Of a DNA stretch of 64,000 nt, positions 19,163 to 28,171 are shown one piece after another. Position 1 is the stretch's first letter. Each line of letters begins with the position of its first letter. A program made the translations under genes and the position numbers. Source of the stretch: Gammaproteobacteria bacterium (GTDB taxonomy: Bacteria; Pseudomonadota; Gammaproteobacteria; SURF-13); the NCBI GenBank assembly GCA_003599485.1, contig QZKM01000027.1, forward strand, positions 28,801 to 92,800, read 5' to 3'. Below the pieces are notes generated by a model, which saw only the letters and a program-made list of their open reading frames with translations, had not been told where the DNA came from and made no database searches.

Positions 19163-20250
19163 ACACCATTGAAGACATCATCGCCGACATCCGCGCCGGC
19201 AAAATGGTCATCCTGATGGACGACGAGGGGCGCGAGAACGAGGGCGATCTCATCATGGCCGCGATCCACGTGCGCCCGGAGGACATCAACTTCATGGCGC
19301 GCTACGGGCGCGGCCTGATCTGCCTCACGCTCACGCGCGAGCGCTGCGCCGCGCTGCGCCTGCCGCTCATGGTAAGCGACAATTACACCCAGCACGGCAC
19401 CAATTTCACCCTCTCCATCGAGGCCGCGCGCGGCGTGAGCACCGGCATCTCGGCGCAGGATCGCGCGCGCACCATCCGCGCCGCGGTGGCCCCGAACGCC
19501 CAACCCTCCGACCTGGTGCAACCCGGCCACATCTTCCCGCTCATGGCGCAGCCGGGCGGGGTGCTGACGCGCGCCGGCCACACCGAGGCGGCGTGCGACC
19601 TCGCCTATCTCGCGGGGCTGGAACCAGCGGGCGTGATCGTGGAAATCCTGAATGAGGACGGCAGCATGGCGCGCCGCGCCGATCTGGAAAAATTCGCGCG
19701 CGAACACGGCCTCAAGATCGGCACCATCGCCGACCTGATCCGTTATCGCGTGCAGTCCGAAAAAACCGTGCAGCGCGTATCCGATACGCGGGTGCAGACC
19801 GGCAGCGGCGAGTTCAGGCTGGTGACCTATCGTGATACCATGGATAACGAACTGCACCTTGCCCTGGTGCGCGGCGTGATTGAGAAGGACAAGCCGGCGC
19901 CGGTGCGCGTGCACCTGCCCACCACCTGCGATGCGCTGGGCATGCTGCGCGCCGATGGCAACTGGACCCTGCACAGCGCGCTGCAATATATTGCAGCGCA
20001 GAATCACGGCGTGGTGGTCGTGCTGCGCCGGCCCGAAACCCCGGATGAGCTGTTGCAACGCCTGGAGCAGCGCGGCGCAGCGCACGAGGCCGCGGAGGAC
20101 ATCCGCACCTATGGCGTGGGCGCGCAGATTCTCGCCGACCTCGGCGTGCGCAAGATGCGCGTGTTGAGCGCGCCCAAGAAAATACACGCGCTTTCGGGGT
20201 TTGATCTTGAAATCGTGGAATACCTGACTCCGCCGCAGGCGGGAAAATAA
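19153..20250 (+). CDS. ribBA: DHBP synthase / GTP cyclohydrolase II-like protein RibBA
   Basis: IEDIIADIRAGKMVILMDDEGRENEGDLIMAA ... GHTEAACDLAYLAGLEPAGVIVEILNEDG. Confidence 0.93.
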   Translation: MPLNTIEDIIADIRAGKMVILMDDEGRENEGDLIMAAIHVRPEDINFMARYGRGLICLTLTRERCAALRLPLMVSDNYTQHGTNFTLSIEAARGVSTGISAQDRARTIRAAVAPNAQPSDLVQPGHIFPLMAQPGGVLTRAGHTEAACDLAYLAGLEPAGVIVEILNEDGSMARRADLEKFAREHGLKIGTIADLIRYRVQSEKTVQRVSDTRVQTGSGEFRLVTYRDTMDNELHLALVRGVIEKDKPAPVRVHLPTTCDALGMLRADGNWTLHSALQYIAAQNHGVVVVLRRPETPDELLQRLEQRGAAHEAAEDIRTYGVGAQILADLGVRKMRVLSAPKKIHALSGFDLEIVEYLTPPQAGK

Positions 20251-20263
20251 TCCGTAGCCACCC

Positions 20264-20791
20264 ATGAATAAGTCCAAACCCGCAAAAATTGATTTCACCC
20301 TGCGCGATGTGCGCCTCGCCATCATCGCGGCGCGCTTCAACGCCGACATCGTGGAAGGCCTGTTAAACGGGGCGCTGGACGCGCTACAGCGCCACGGCGT
20401 GACGCGGCGGCAGATCCGCGTGGTGCGCGTGCCGGGCGCGTTCGAGATACCGCTGGCGGCCAAACTTTTAAGCGGCGTCGAGGGCGGCTATGACGCGCTC
20501 ATCGCGCTCGGCGCGGTGGTGCGCGGCGAAACGCCGCACTTTGAATATGTGTGCGGCGCCTGCACCCAGGGCCTGCTGCAAACCGGCTGGTGGCTCAACA
20601 TGCCGGTCGGCTTCGGCGTGCTGACCGTGAACACCACGCGTCAGGCCGCCGCGCGCGCACGGCCCGGCGCCAACAACAAAGGCGCCGAGGCGGCCCTCGC
20701 CGCGCTGGAGATGATTCAACTCAAGCGCGAACTCGGCGCTCCGCCTGCCAAACCCCGCCGCAGGATACGCGCAAAACGCGGTGCGGCATGA
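20264..20791 (+). CDS. ribH: 6,7-dimethyl-8-ribityllumazine synthase
   Basis: LAIIAARFNADIVEGLLNGALDAL ... VPGAFEIPLAAKLL ... ALGAVVRGETPHFEYVC. Confidence 0.96.
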   Translation: MNKSKPAKIDFTLRDVRLAIIAARFNADIVEGLLNGALDALQRHGVTRRQIRVVRVPGAFEIPLAAKLLSGVEGGYDALIALGAVVRGETPHFEYVCGACTQGLLQTGWWLNMPVGFGVLTVNTTRQAAARARPGANNKGAEAALAALEMIQLKRELGAPPAKPRRRIRAKRGAA

Positions 20792-21213
20792 GCCGCGCCC
20801 GCAGCCGCGCGCGGCAGCTTGCGTTGCAAGCGCTGTATCAGTGGCACGTCACGCGCCAGGACAGCGCCGAGATCAGCGCGCAGTTTGCCGCGGAGCAGGA
20901 CTTGCGCCAGGCCGAAGTGGAATATTTTCAGGAACTGCTGAAAAACATCGCGCTGCATCACGCGGAGCTTGACGCGCTGTACGCCCCGCTGCTGGACCGC
21001 CCGCTTGATGAAGTGGACCCGGTGGAGTGCGCCATCCTGCGTATCGGCGCCTATGAGCTGCAACATCGCCCGGACATCCCGTATCGCGTGGTCATCAACG
21101 AGGCGCTGGAACTCGCCAAGCTGTTCGGCAGCGCGCACAGCCACAAATACATCAACGGCATCCTGGACAAACTCGCGCGCCAATTGCGCGCGGCGGAACT
21201 CGCCGGGCCCTGA
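20788..21213 (+). CDS. nusB: Transcription antitermination protein NusB
   Basis: RARQLALQALYQWHVTRQD ... VDPVECAILRIGAYEL ... VVINEALELAKLFGSAHSHKYINGILDKLA; ATGA overlap with ribH. Confidence 0.95.
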   Translation: MSRARSRARQLALQALYQWHVTRQDSAEISAQFAAEQDLRQAEVEYFQELLKNIALHHAELDALYAPLLDRPLDEVDPVECAILRIGAYELQHRPDIPYRVVINEALELAKLFGSAHSHKYINGILDKLARQLRAAELAGP

Positions 21214-21215
21214 AC

Positions 21216-22169
21216 ATGGACGAGTTTGCGCTGATCAAGCGCTATTTCACGCGCCGCACGCCGCGCTCACCGCACGTCGTCCTCGGCATCGGCGACGACG
21301 CGGCCGTGCTCGATATTCCCGCTGGCATGCAGCTTGCCGTATCCGTGGATACGCTGGTTTCAGGCGTGCATTTTCCAACCAGCACCGAACCTTACGACAT
21401 CGGCTACAAAGCGCTGGCGGTGAATTTAAGCGACATGGCGGCGATGGGCGCGGAACCCTTCGCCGCCACGCTCGCGCTCACCCTGCCGCAGGCGGATGAA
21501 GCCTGGCTGCAACGCTTCAGCGGCGGCTTTTTCGATCTCGCCGCGCGCTACCACGTCCAGCTCATCGGCGGCGACACCACGTGCGGCCCGCTTTCCATCA
21601 CGGTGCAAATTCACGGCCTGTTGCCGCAGGGCGCGGCGCTGCTGCGCAGCGGCGCACGCCCGGATGACGCGATTTACGTCACCGGCACGCTGGGCGATGC
21701 GGGCCTGGGGCTGCTTGCCGCGCAAAACAAGATGACATTACCCGATCCGCAGCGCGCGCTGGACAAACTCAATCGCCCCGAGCCGCGCGTGCTGGAAGGC
21801 ATGGCGCTGCGCGGCATCGCCGGCAGCGCAATAGACGTTTCCGACGGCCTCCTGGCCGACCTCGGCCACATCCTCAAGGCAAGCGGCGCGGGCGCGCGGC
21901 TCAACCTGGACGCGCTGCCGCTCTCGCCCGATGTGCGCGCCTGCGACGAGGAACAAGCTCACGCGATTGCGCTCAGCGCTGGAGATGATTACGAACTCTG
22001 CTTCACCGTTCCATCTTCTAAAGAAGCGGCGCTCAAGCGCGCGTTTGAAACATTCTCCTGCGCCTGCACGCGCGTGGGGGTGATAGAACGCGAACCCGGT
22101 TTGCGCTGCGTGCGCGCCGATGGCTCGCTTTATGTACCCAAAGCTTCCGGCTATGACCACTTCAGGTAA
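21216..22169 (+). CDS. thiL: Thiamine-monophosphate kinase
   Basis: MDEFALIKRYFTRRTPRSPHVVLGIGDDAAVLDIPAGMQLAVSVDTLVSGVHFP. Confidence 0.96.
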   Translation: MDEFALIKRYFTRRTPRSPHVVLGIGDDAAVLDIPAGMQLAVSVDTLVSGVHFPTSTEPYDIGYKALAVNLSDMAAMGAEPFAATLALTLPQADEAWLQRFSGGFFDLAARYHVQLIGGDTTCGPLSITVQIHGLLPQGAALLRSGARPDDAIYVTGTLGDAGLGLLAAQNKMTLPDPQRALDKLNRPEPRVLEGMALRGIAGSAIDVSDGLLADLGHILKASGAGARLNLDALPLSPDVRACDEEQAHAIALSAGDDYELCFTVPSSKEAALKRAFETFSCACTRVGVIEREPGLRCVRADGSLYVPKASGYDHFR

Positions 22170-22653
22170 AAGGCCCAAGCTCCCCGCCCACGCGTGGCGT
22201 AATCCGGTGCACTGGCTGGCCTTTGGTCTCGGCCTCGGCGCGCTGCCTTACGCGCCCGGCACCTTCGGCACCCTGCTTGGCGTGGCGTTGTACCTCGCCA
22301 TGCAGTCTTTGCCGCTGTGGCAGTATCTCGCGCTGACCTCGCTGCTGTTCGTGACCGGCATCGCACTCTGCGCCAGCGCCGCGCGCGCGCTCGGTGTGCG
22401 CGACCATCCCGGCATCGTGTGGGACGAAGCGGTGGGCTATCTCATCACCATGTTTGCCGCCCCTCCGGGCTGGGCCTGGATGCTGGCGGGCTTCATCCTG
22501 TTCCGTCTGTTTGACATCTGGAAGCCGTGGCCGGTACGCCTGTGCGATCAAAAAATTCACGGCGGCTTCGGCATCATGCTGGACGATGCGCTGGCCGCCC
22601 TTTATTCCATGTTAGTATTGCACTCCGGTTATTTTTTATATGGACAAATTTGA
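22153..22653 (+). CDS. pgpA: Phosphatidylglycerophosphatase A
   Basis: GLGALPYAPGTFGTLLGVALY ... DHPGIVWDEAVGYLITM ... RLFDIWKPWPVRLCDQKIHGGFGIMLDD. Confidence 0.95.
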   Translation: MTTSGKRPKLPAHAWRNPVHWLAFGLGLGALPYAPGTFGTLLGVALYLAMQSLPLWQYLALTSLLFVTGIALCASAARALGVRDHPGIVWDEAVGYLITMFAAPPGWAWMLAGFILFRLFDIWKPWPVRLCDQKIHGGFGIMLDDALAALYSMLVLHSGYFLYGQI

Positions 22654-23500
22654 AAAACTGCGCGACATGGAATCGTTCAGCGATGACATGTTCAATCGTA
22701 TCTTTGGATTCCAGCAGAAGCTGCATCCGGCGTGGAATACCACATTATCCTTCGACCAGCGCATCCAGGATTTGCCGTTGCATTATCTGGTATTCAGCAA
22801 CCCTGATCGTGATCCCAAACAGTTCGGCTCCACGGTTGCGCCGTATTACCCGCTGCGCGGCGAGATGCGCACGCTGGCGCACTATATTAAACAGGTGGCG
22901 CAAAATCCCGTGGTGTGCGATCTGCACCCCGGCAACGGCTTCACCGGCAGCCTGCTGGCGCGCGAGGGCGTAAAGGTGATCGGCGTGCGTGACGCGCAGG
23001 CCAAGCCAAACCAGATCAAGGACTTTTACGACGGCGCCTGTTATGAAATGCGTGAGGCGCGCATCGAGCAGATTGGTTTTGCGTTTGACGTGGCGCTCTC
23101 CTCCTGGATGCCCGCGGGCGAAAACTTCACGCCGCAAATACTCCGGTACACACCCAAACTCATCATCTTTATCCACACTGACCACGTGGACGAAACCACT
23201 CACATCCCCCAGACCGGCACGCCTGAGGCGTTCCGTGACTTGCCGGCGCGCTACCAATTAATCGCCGAGTGGAGCATCACGCGCCCGCAAGACATGTTCC
23301 ACGAAATCTGGCCGGACTTGAGTCAAAATATCGAAGAAACGCGCCGGGTAAAAATCTACGCCGACGCACCGTTTCATCACCTGGCAGCTCCAGGCGACGA
23401 ATTGGGCGGTGAAAAATACCCGTGGGAGAATGAACTGGACATGATTCTGCTGGCGCTGGAGGCCAAGACCCACTTGCGCGCCATGGGGCATCAGCTATAG
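22640..23500 (+). CDS. Hypothetical protein, possibly methyltransferase-like
   Basis: 286 aa; NPVVCDLHPGNGFTGSLLAREGVKVIGVRD resembles a Rossmann SAM-binding start. Confidence 0.55.
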   Translation: MDKFEKLRDMESFSDDMFNRIFGFQQKLHPAWNTTLSFDQRIQDLPLHYLVFSNPDRDPKQFGSTVAPYYPLRGEMRTLAHYIKQVAQNPVVCDLHPGNGFTGSLLAREGVKVIGVRDAQAKPNQIKDFYDGACYEMREARIEQIGFAFDVALSSWMPAGENFTPQILRYTPKLIIFIHTDHVDETTHIPQTGTPEAFRDLPARYQLIAEWSITRPQDMFHEIWPDLSQNIEETRRVKIYADAPFHHLAAPGDELGGEKYPWENELDMILLALEAKTHLRAMGHQL

Positions 23501-24328
23501 AAAGCGCATGGACAGGTCAACGGCGCGCACGTTTTTTGTAAGGTCGCCCACGGAGATAAAATCCACCCCGGTTTCCGCGATGGCGCGGACGTTTTCCAGC
23601 GTCACGCCGCCGGAGACTTCCAGCAGGGCGCGCTTACCGGTTTCACGCACCGCGACGTTCAGATCGGGCAGGATGAAATTGTCGAGCAGGATGCGTTGGG
23701 CGCCCGCATGCAGCGCCTCATCCAACTCAACCAGATTACGCACCTCGACCTCAACCAGACTATCCGGTGGCGCGGAAATCTGCGCCGCGCGCAGCGCGGC
23801 GGTCAACGAGCCTGCGGCGCGGATGTGGTTTTCCTTGATTAGAATTCCGTCGTAGAGGCCCATGCGGTGATTGTGGCCGCCGCCGCAACTGACCGCGTAT
23901 TTTTGCGCGCGGCGCAGGCCGGGCAGGGTCTTGCGCGTGTCCAGCACTTTAACGCCCGTGCCGCGCACCGCATCCGCATAACAGCGCGCCAGCGTCGCCG
24001 TGCCGGACAAGGTCTGCAAAAAATTCAGCGCCGTGCGCTCGCCGCTGAGCAGGGCGCGCGCCGGGCCCTGCACCGTGCACACGACCTGATCCGGCGCTAT
24101 GGCCTCACCGTCCGCCGCGCGCCAGGCCACCCTCGCCGCCGCATCCAGTTCACGAAATACGGCGTCAAACCACGCCGCGCCGCACAGCACCGCCGCCTCG
24201 CGGCTGACGACCTCCGCCCTGGCTGAAGCGCCGGGCGAGATGAGCGCCGCGGTAAGATCACCCGCGCCGATATCCTCGGCCAGCGCGCGGCGCACGTCTT
24301 CAAGAATAGTTGGCGCAGGCGGCAACAT
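23495..24328 (-). CDS. nadC: Nicotinate-nucleotide pyrophosphorylase (carboxylating)
   Basis: ALAEDIGAGDLTAALI ... LNFLQTLSGTATL ... VLDTRKTLPGLRRAQKYAVSCGGGHNHRMGLYDGILIKENHI. Confidence 0.97.
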   Translation of the reverse strand: MLPPAPTILEDVRRALAEDIGAGDLTAALISPGASARAEVVSREAAVLCGAAWFDAVFRELDAAARVAWRAADGEAIAPDQVVCTVQGPARALLSGERTALNFLQTLSGTATLARCYADAVRGTGVKVLDTRKTLPGLRRAQKYAVSCGGGHNHRMGLYDGILIKENHIRAAGSLTAALRAAQISAPPDSLVEVEVRNLVELDEALHAGAQRILLDNFILPDLNVAVRETGKRALLEVSGGVTLENVRAIAETGVDFISVGDLTKNVRAVDLSMRFL

Positions 24329-24352
24329 GCGCCTAGGGTAAGGTCAAACCAT

Positions 24353-24372
24353 AAAAAAGACCAGTCTGGCCT
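24353..24372 (-). terminator. Candidate intrinsic terminator downstream of the orphan 577-aa gene
   Basis: Minus strand AGGCC-AGACT-GGTCT followed by TTTTTT. Confidence 0.45.
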
Positions 24373-24415
24373 CCCGTGACGCTGCACCGGGTAGCGGCGG
24401 ATGCAGTGAGCGCCG

Positions 24416-26149
24416 CTATCTGCTCTTTTCCAAGGCGGATTTCAACACCGACGCCACGTGGCCGTTGGTCTGTTCCGCCTCCTTCATGTGTTCCAGCAAC
24501 GCCTGCACGCCGGCCTGTACGCCTTTTTCGCACAAACCCAACAGCTCTTTATCACTGGGCAACTTCCCGGACTGAAACTTTTCCTGTTTTGCGGTCAACA
24601 AGGTGTGCAACACGCCGCCGATCATGAACTCATCCAGCATCTTGAGACCGTTCACCGGCACCTTGATGCGGCGCGGGTCAAGCAATTCCTGGAACGGGAA
24701 TTTTCTGATAAACAGCGGCCACCAGAGCCGCACATTGCATTGCCCGGCGTAGTTCCCCAGCACGTTGATCGCGTGATGTCCGATGACCCAGATCGGCATA
24801 TGGATATGCAGGTCGGCCACGAGCGGGAAGCGGAACAGGCTGCCCCACAAGGCGCGCCCCGCCATGCATTGCAGTTTGGCGGGCGGCGCCAGCCAGATCG
24901 CCACGTTGCGGTAGTAGTTCTTGATGCGCTCCAGATAGGCCTGGCCGGAAGGCGTATCGTTGAAGCCGTTGTACTTGCGCGCGTCGCTGGAACCGAACAG
25001 ACTGGAGCGACCGGTGAGGTTCACGTCGAACCAGTGGTGCCAGGTTGAGTCGGTAATCACGCGCCCCACGTTCACGCAGTGACCGTTGTAGGCGCCTATG
25101 GCGCCGAACTCCTTGCCGTTGGCCTGCCCTTTGGTGACGTCGCTGGTGTTGGTGTGATCGTTCTGCACCCGCGCCCAGGCGATGATCTCCGGTGACAAGG
25201 GACTGCCTGATAAATCGGGGTATTCACGCGCGCTGTAGGCGTTGAAGGTCAAGGTATCGGTGAGCGCGGACGGCGTCACCACCTCGCCCTCGTGCGGATG
25301 ATCGGGCAGGATAGTGATCGGTCCGTCGGTGCCGCACAGCACCGGGTGCGGCGAGCGTGACCAGAAGTACGGCCAGTGCCAGTGCAGCGGGTGCAGGTGG
25401 AAATGCGCGCAGTGGTGATGATAATACCAGCGCAACCGGATGTTCATGGGGATGTCGTCGGACTCGTCGTCGAAGCTGTACTGCGCCGACTCGTCCGTGC
25501 CCATGGTGCCGGGGTCGTCATGCCCTTTGCGGTTGGTATCATGCCGGTCCGGCCCGGAGCCCGGCGGCACGCCATCGGCGACACGCCACTTGCGCATGTT
25601 GCGCACGCGCGGAATGCGGTAGCACAACGCCTCGCCGAGATTGTAATGATCGCCCATCGCCAGCACACCGCCGCCTCTATCCATCCAGCGGAACAGGACT
25701 TCCAGTTCGGCGTCGGTCAGCGATACAGGCGGGCTGCCGGCCACGCTGGTACCGCTGTTGAAGCCGTAAAACCAGACTTCATCGTAGTCGTCAATGTTGA
25801 AGCCGGCCTGGGTGAAGGAAAAATTTTCGTGGTGCGGGCCATACAGGGCAAAGGCGGGGTCCGCCGCGGCCGGCTTAAATAGATCGGTCTGGCGGTGCGC
25901 GCGCGTGATGTCGAACTTCACCCACCATTCAGGATTGAGACGCAGCGTATCCAGCACCGTGCTCAAGCCGAAGTAAGAGTGGTTAAATGAAACCTGATAA
26001 TCCACCAGCATCAGGATTTTCACGCGACAGGGCTTGAGAAAGATCGGAAAATCGAGCAGCCCCGCATCTATCAGGGCGAAACGTTCGCGTTGTATGTTTT
26101 TCACGACGGCCAGATCAGTAAGACTCGGATTTTTATTTTTGTTAGCCAT
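24416..26149 (-). CDS. Orphan 577-aa protein with His-rich segment; glutamine-amidotransferase-like fold possible
   Basis: ATG at 26149 with CAGGAGATC upstream; KILMLVDYQVSFNHSYFGLSTVLDTL ... RWMDRGGGVLAMGDHYNLGEALCYRIPRVRNMRKW ... YYHHHCAHFHLHPLHWHWPYFWSRSPHP. Confidence 0.7.
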   Translation of the reverse strand: MANKNKNPSLTDLAVVKNIQRERFALIDAGLLDFPIFLKPCRVKILMLVDYQVSFNHSYFGLSTVLDTLRLNPEWWVKFDITRAHRQTDLFKPAAADPAFALYGPHHENFSFTQAGFNIDDYDEVWFYGFNSGTSVAGSPPVSLTDAELEVLFRWMDRGGGVLAMGDHYNLGEALCYRIPRVRNMRKWRVADGVPPGSGPDRHDTNRKGHDDPGTMGTDESAQYSFDDESDDIPMNIRLRWYYHHHCAHFHLHPLHWHWPYFWSRSPHPVLCGTDGPITILPDHPHEGEVVTPSALTDTLTFNAYSAREYPDLSGSPLSPEIIAWARVQNDHTNTSDVTKGQANGKEFGAIGAYNGHCVNVGRVITDSTWHHWFDVNLTGRSSLFGSSDARKYNGFNDTPSGQAYLERIKNYYRNVAIWLAPPAKLQCMAGRALWGSLFRFPLVADLHIHMPIWVIGHHAINVLGNYAGQCNVRLWWPLFIRKFPFQELLDPRRIKVPVNGLKMLDEFMIGGVLHTLLTAKQEKFQSGKLPSDKELLGLCEKGVQAGVQALLEHMKEAEQTNGHVASVLKSALEKSR

Positions 26150-26241
26150 ATTGATGATCTCCTGTAACGATTGGTATCTAACGGATTTTTTACATATAGA
26201 TCGTACAGCCATATTTAGTTTACAGAACCATAATTTTTTCC

Positions 26242-26275
26242 ATATACCTATAAGGAGGTATATTGCGCTTGTCAA
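26242..26275 (-). promoter_or_regulatory. Candidate sigma70 promoter with overlapping palindromic operator
   Basis: Minus TTGACA (26275-26270) N17 TATAGG (26252-26247); palindrome ATATACCT-N6-AGGTATAT at 26242-26263. Confidence 0.6.
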
Positions 26276-26299
26276 AAATCCGGCGCATTCCAAAAAATT

Positions 26300-27271
26300 T
26301 TACTGATGCGCCTGCGCAGCGCGCGTCAGACGGTCGCGCACCGCGAGCCAGGCCTCATCTTCCGGCACGGCTTCGAGCAACAGCACGTCGTACCGGGCGG
26401 CATCGGCCGCGCGCAGCGTGGCGTATAAGTCGTGGGCGTAGGACACCGGATCGGAAGACAGAAAATAATAGTGCGCCGGAATGATTTCCATGCGTTGAGT
26501 GCAGGCAATCACCGCCACGCGTTTGTTTTGCGCCAGCAGCGCGCGGATTTGCTGCTCCAGATTTTCACGCGCGGCGATGCAGAGAGGTGTGCTGGGCGCA
26601 TAATGCGCGGCCAGCAGGCCGGGGGCGCGCAGGCGTTTTTCTTCCACGCCGCCGAGCCCGACGGCGACGCCGAGCGCGGCGCTCAACTGCGGTGGGGAGA
26701 TGGCGCCGGGACGTAAAATCACCGGCTGCGCATCGAGCAAACTGACGATGGTGGACTCCAGTCCCACGCGGCATGGACCGCCGTCCAGTATCATGTCCAC
26801 CTCCTCGCCCAATTCGTCACGCACGTGTTGCGCGGTGGTAGGACTGACATGGCCGAAGCGGTTGGCCGAAGGCGCGGCGACGGCGCCGCCGAATTGTTGC
26901 AGCAGCGCCAGGGCCACCGGATGGCCCGGCACGCGCAGGCCCACGCTGTCCTGCCCTCCGGTGATGCTGTCCGGGACGATGCGCGCGCGTTTTAAAATCA
27001 GGGTGAGCGGCCCGGGCCAGAATTTTTCCGCGAGCCGATACGCCGCGTCCGGAATATCACGCGCCCATCTCTCAAGATAAGAGGCATCCGGCAAATGTAC
27101 GATGAGCGGGTGGTCCGGAGGGCGCCGCTTGATGGCGAAGATGCGCGCGACCGCCCTGGGATTGAGCGCGTCCGCGCCCAGGCCGTAAACCGTTTCGGTG
27201 GGAAACGCCACGACCAGGCCGGCGCGCAGGCACCCGGCGGCGCGCGCGATATCCTCGCGCATTGCTGTCAT
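26300..27271 (-). CDS. tsaC: L-threonylcarbamoyladenylate synthase (Sua5/YciO/YrdC)
   Basis: AGLVVAFPTETVYGLGADALNPRAVARIFAIKRRPPDHPLIVHLPD; extended Sua5-type C-terminus. Confidence 0.94.
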   Translation of the reverse strand: MTAMREDIARAAGCLRAGLVVAFPTETVYGLGADALNPRAVARIFAIKRRPPDHPLIVHLPDASYLERWARDIPDAAYRLAEKFWPGPLTLILKRARIVPDSITGGQDSVGLRVPGHPVALALLQQFGGAVAAPSANRFGHVSPTTAQHVRDELGEEVDMILDGGPCRVGLESTIVSLLDAQPVILRPGAISPPQLSAALGVAVGLGGVEEKRLRAPGLLAAHYAPSTPLCIAARENLEQQIRALLAQNKRVAVIACTQRMEIIPAHYYFLSSDPVSYAHDLYATLRAADAARYDVLLLEAVPEDEAWLAVRDRLTRAAQAHQ

Positions 27272-28149
27272 CCGGCCAGCAGGCGCAGCGCCTGCTGGTA
27301 TCTTTCCGCCGTGGCGCGCACCACCTCCGGCGGCAGTTCCGGCGCGGGAGGCTGCTTGTTCCAGCCGATGCTCTCCAGATAATCGCGCACGTATTGTTTG
27401 TCGAAGCTGGGCGGATTCGTGCCTGGCTCATAACTCGATGTGGCCCAGAAACGCGAGGAGTCGGGGGTGAGCACCTCGTCCATCAAGGTGAGCTCGCCCC
27501 GCTCATCTGTCCCGAACTCGAACTTGGTGTCGGCGATGATGATGCCGCGCTCGGAGGCGTACTTCATGGACTCCAGATACAGAGTCAGGCTCATGACTTC
27601 CACTTCGCGCGCCCGTTCATCTCCAAGCAGGTGTTCCATTTGCCGCAGGGACATCGGCTCATCGTGCTCGCCGGGGCCGCCCTTGGTAGTGGGGGTGAAC
27701 AACGCCTCCGGTATCCATTCGGCCTGCTGCATGTCCGGAGGCATGCGCATGCCGCCCACCGTGCCCTTTTCCCGGTACTCTTTCCACGCGGAACCGGCGA
27801 GAAAGCCGCGCACCACGGCTTCCACCGGCAGCGCCTTGAGCTTGCGCACCACCACGGCGCGGCCCGCAACCTGCGCGCGCTCATCATCGGTCTTCACCAC
27901 CTCTTCCGGAGCTATCGCGGTGAGATGATTGGGCATGATATAGGCGAGCCGCTCGAACCAGAAGTTGGACAGGGCGTTCAGCACCTTGCCCTTGCCGGGA
28001 ATAGGCGTGGGCAGCACCACGTCGAAGGCCGAGATGCGGTCCGTGGTAACGATGAGCAGATGCCGCTCATCCACCGTATACAGATCGCGCACCTTGCCGC
28101 GCGCGCGCAGGGGAAGGCTTTGGATAGTAGAGTGATACAGGGTGTCCAT
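27268..28149 (-). CDS. purC: Phosphoribosylaminoimidazole-succinocarboxamide synthase
   Basis: ARGKVRDLYTVDERHLLIVTTDRISAFDVVLPTPIPGKGKVLNALSNFWF. Confidence 0.97.
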   Translation of the reverse strand: MDTLYHSTIQSLPLRARGKVRDLYTVDERHLLIVTTDRISAFDVVLPTPIPGKGKVLNALSNFWFERLAYIMPNHLTAIAPEEVVKTDDERAQVAGRAVVVRKLKALPVEAVVRGFLAGSAWKEYREKGTVGGMRMPPDMQQAEWIPEALFTPTTKGGPGEHDEPMSLRQMEHLLGDERAREVEVMSLTLYLESMKYASERGIIIADTKFEFGTDERGELTLMDEVLTPDSSRFWATSSYEPGTNPPSFDKQYVRDYLESIGWNKQPPAPELPPEVVRATAERYQQALRLLAG

Positions 28150-28171
28150 AGTTTAAGTTGATAATTACCGT

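Noticed and set aside
19132-20463. 443-aa minus ORF over ribBA
   Set aside because: Antisense shadow; ribBA is supported by motifs and operon context.
26263-26484. + strand ORF preceded by a perfect TAAGGAGGT
   Set aside because: TTG start only 3 nt from the SD-like motif, Arg-rich sequence antisense to tsaC; the AGGAGGT is better explained as part of the ATATACCT palindrome.
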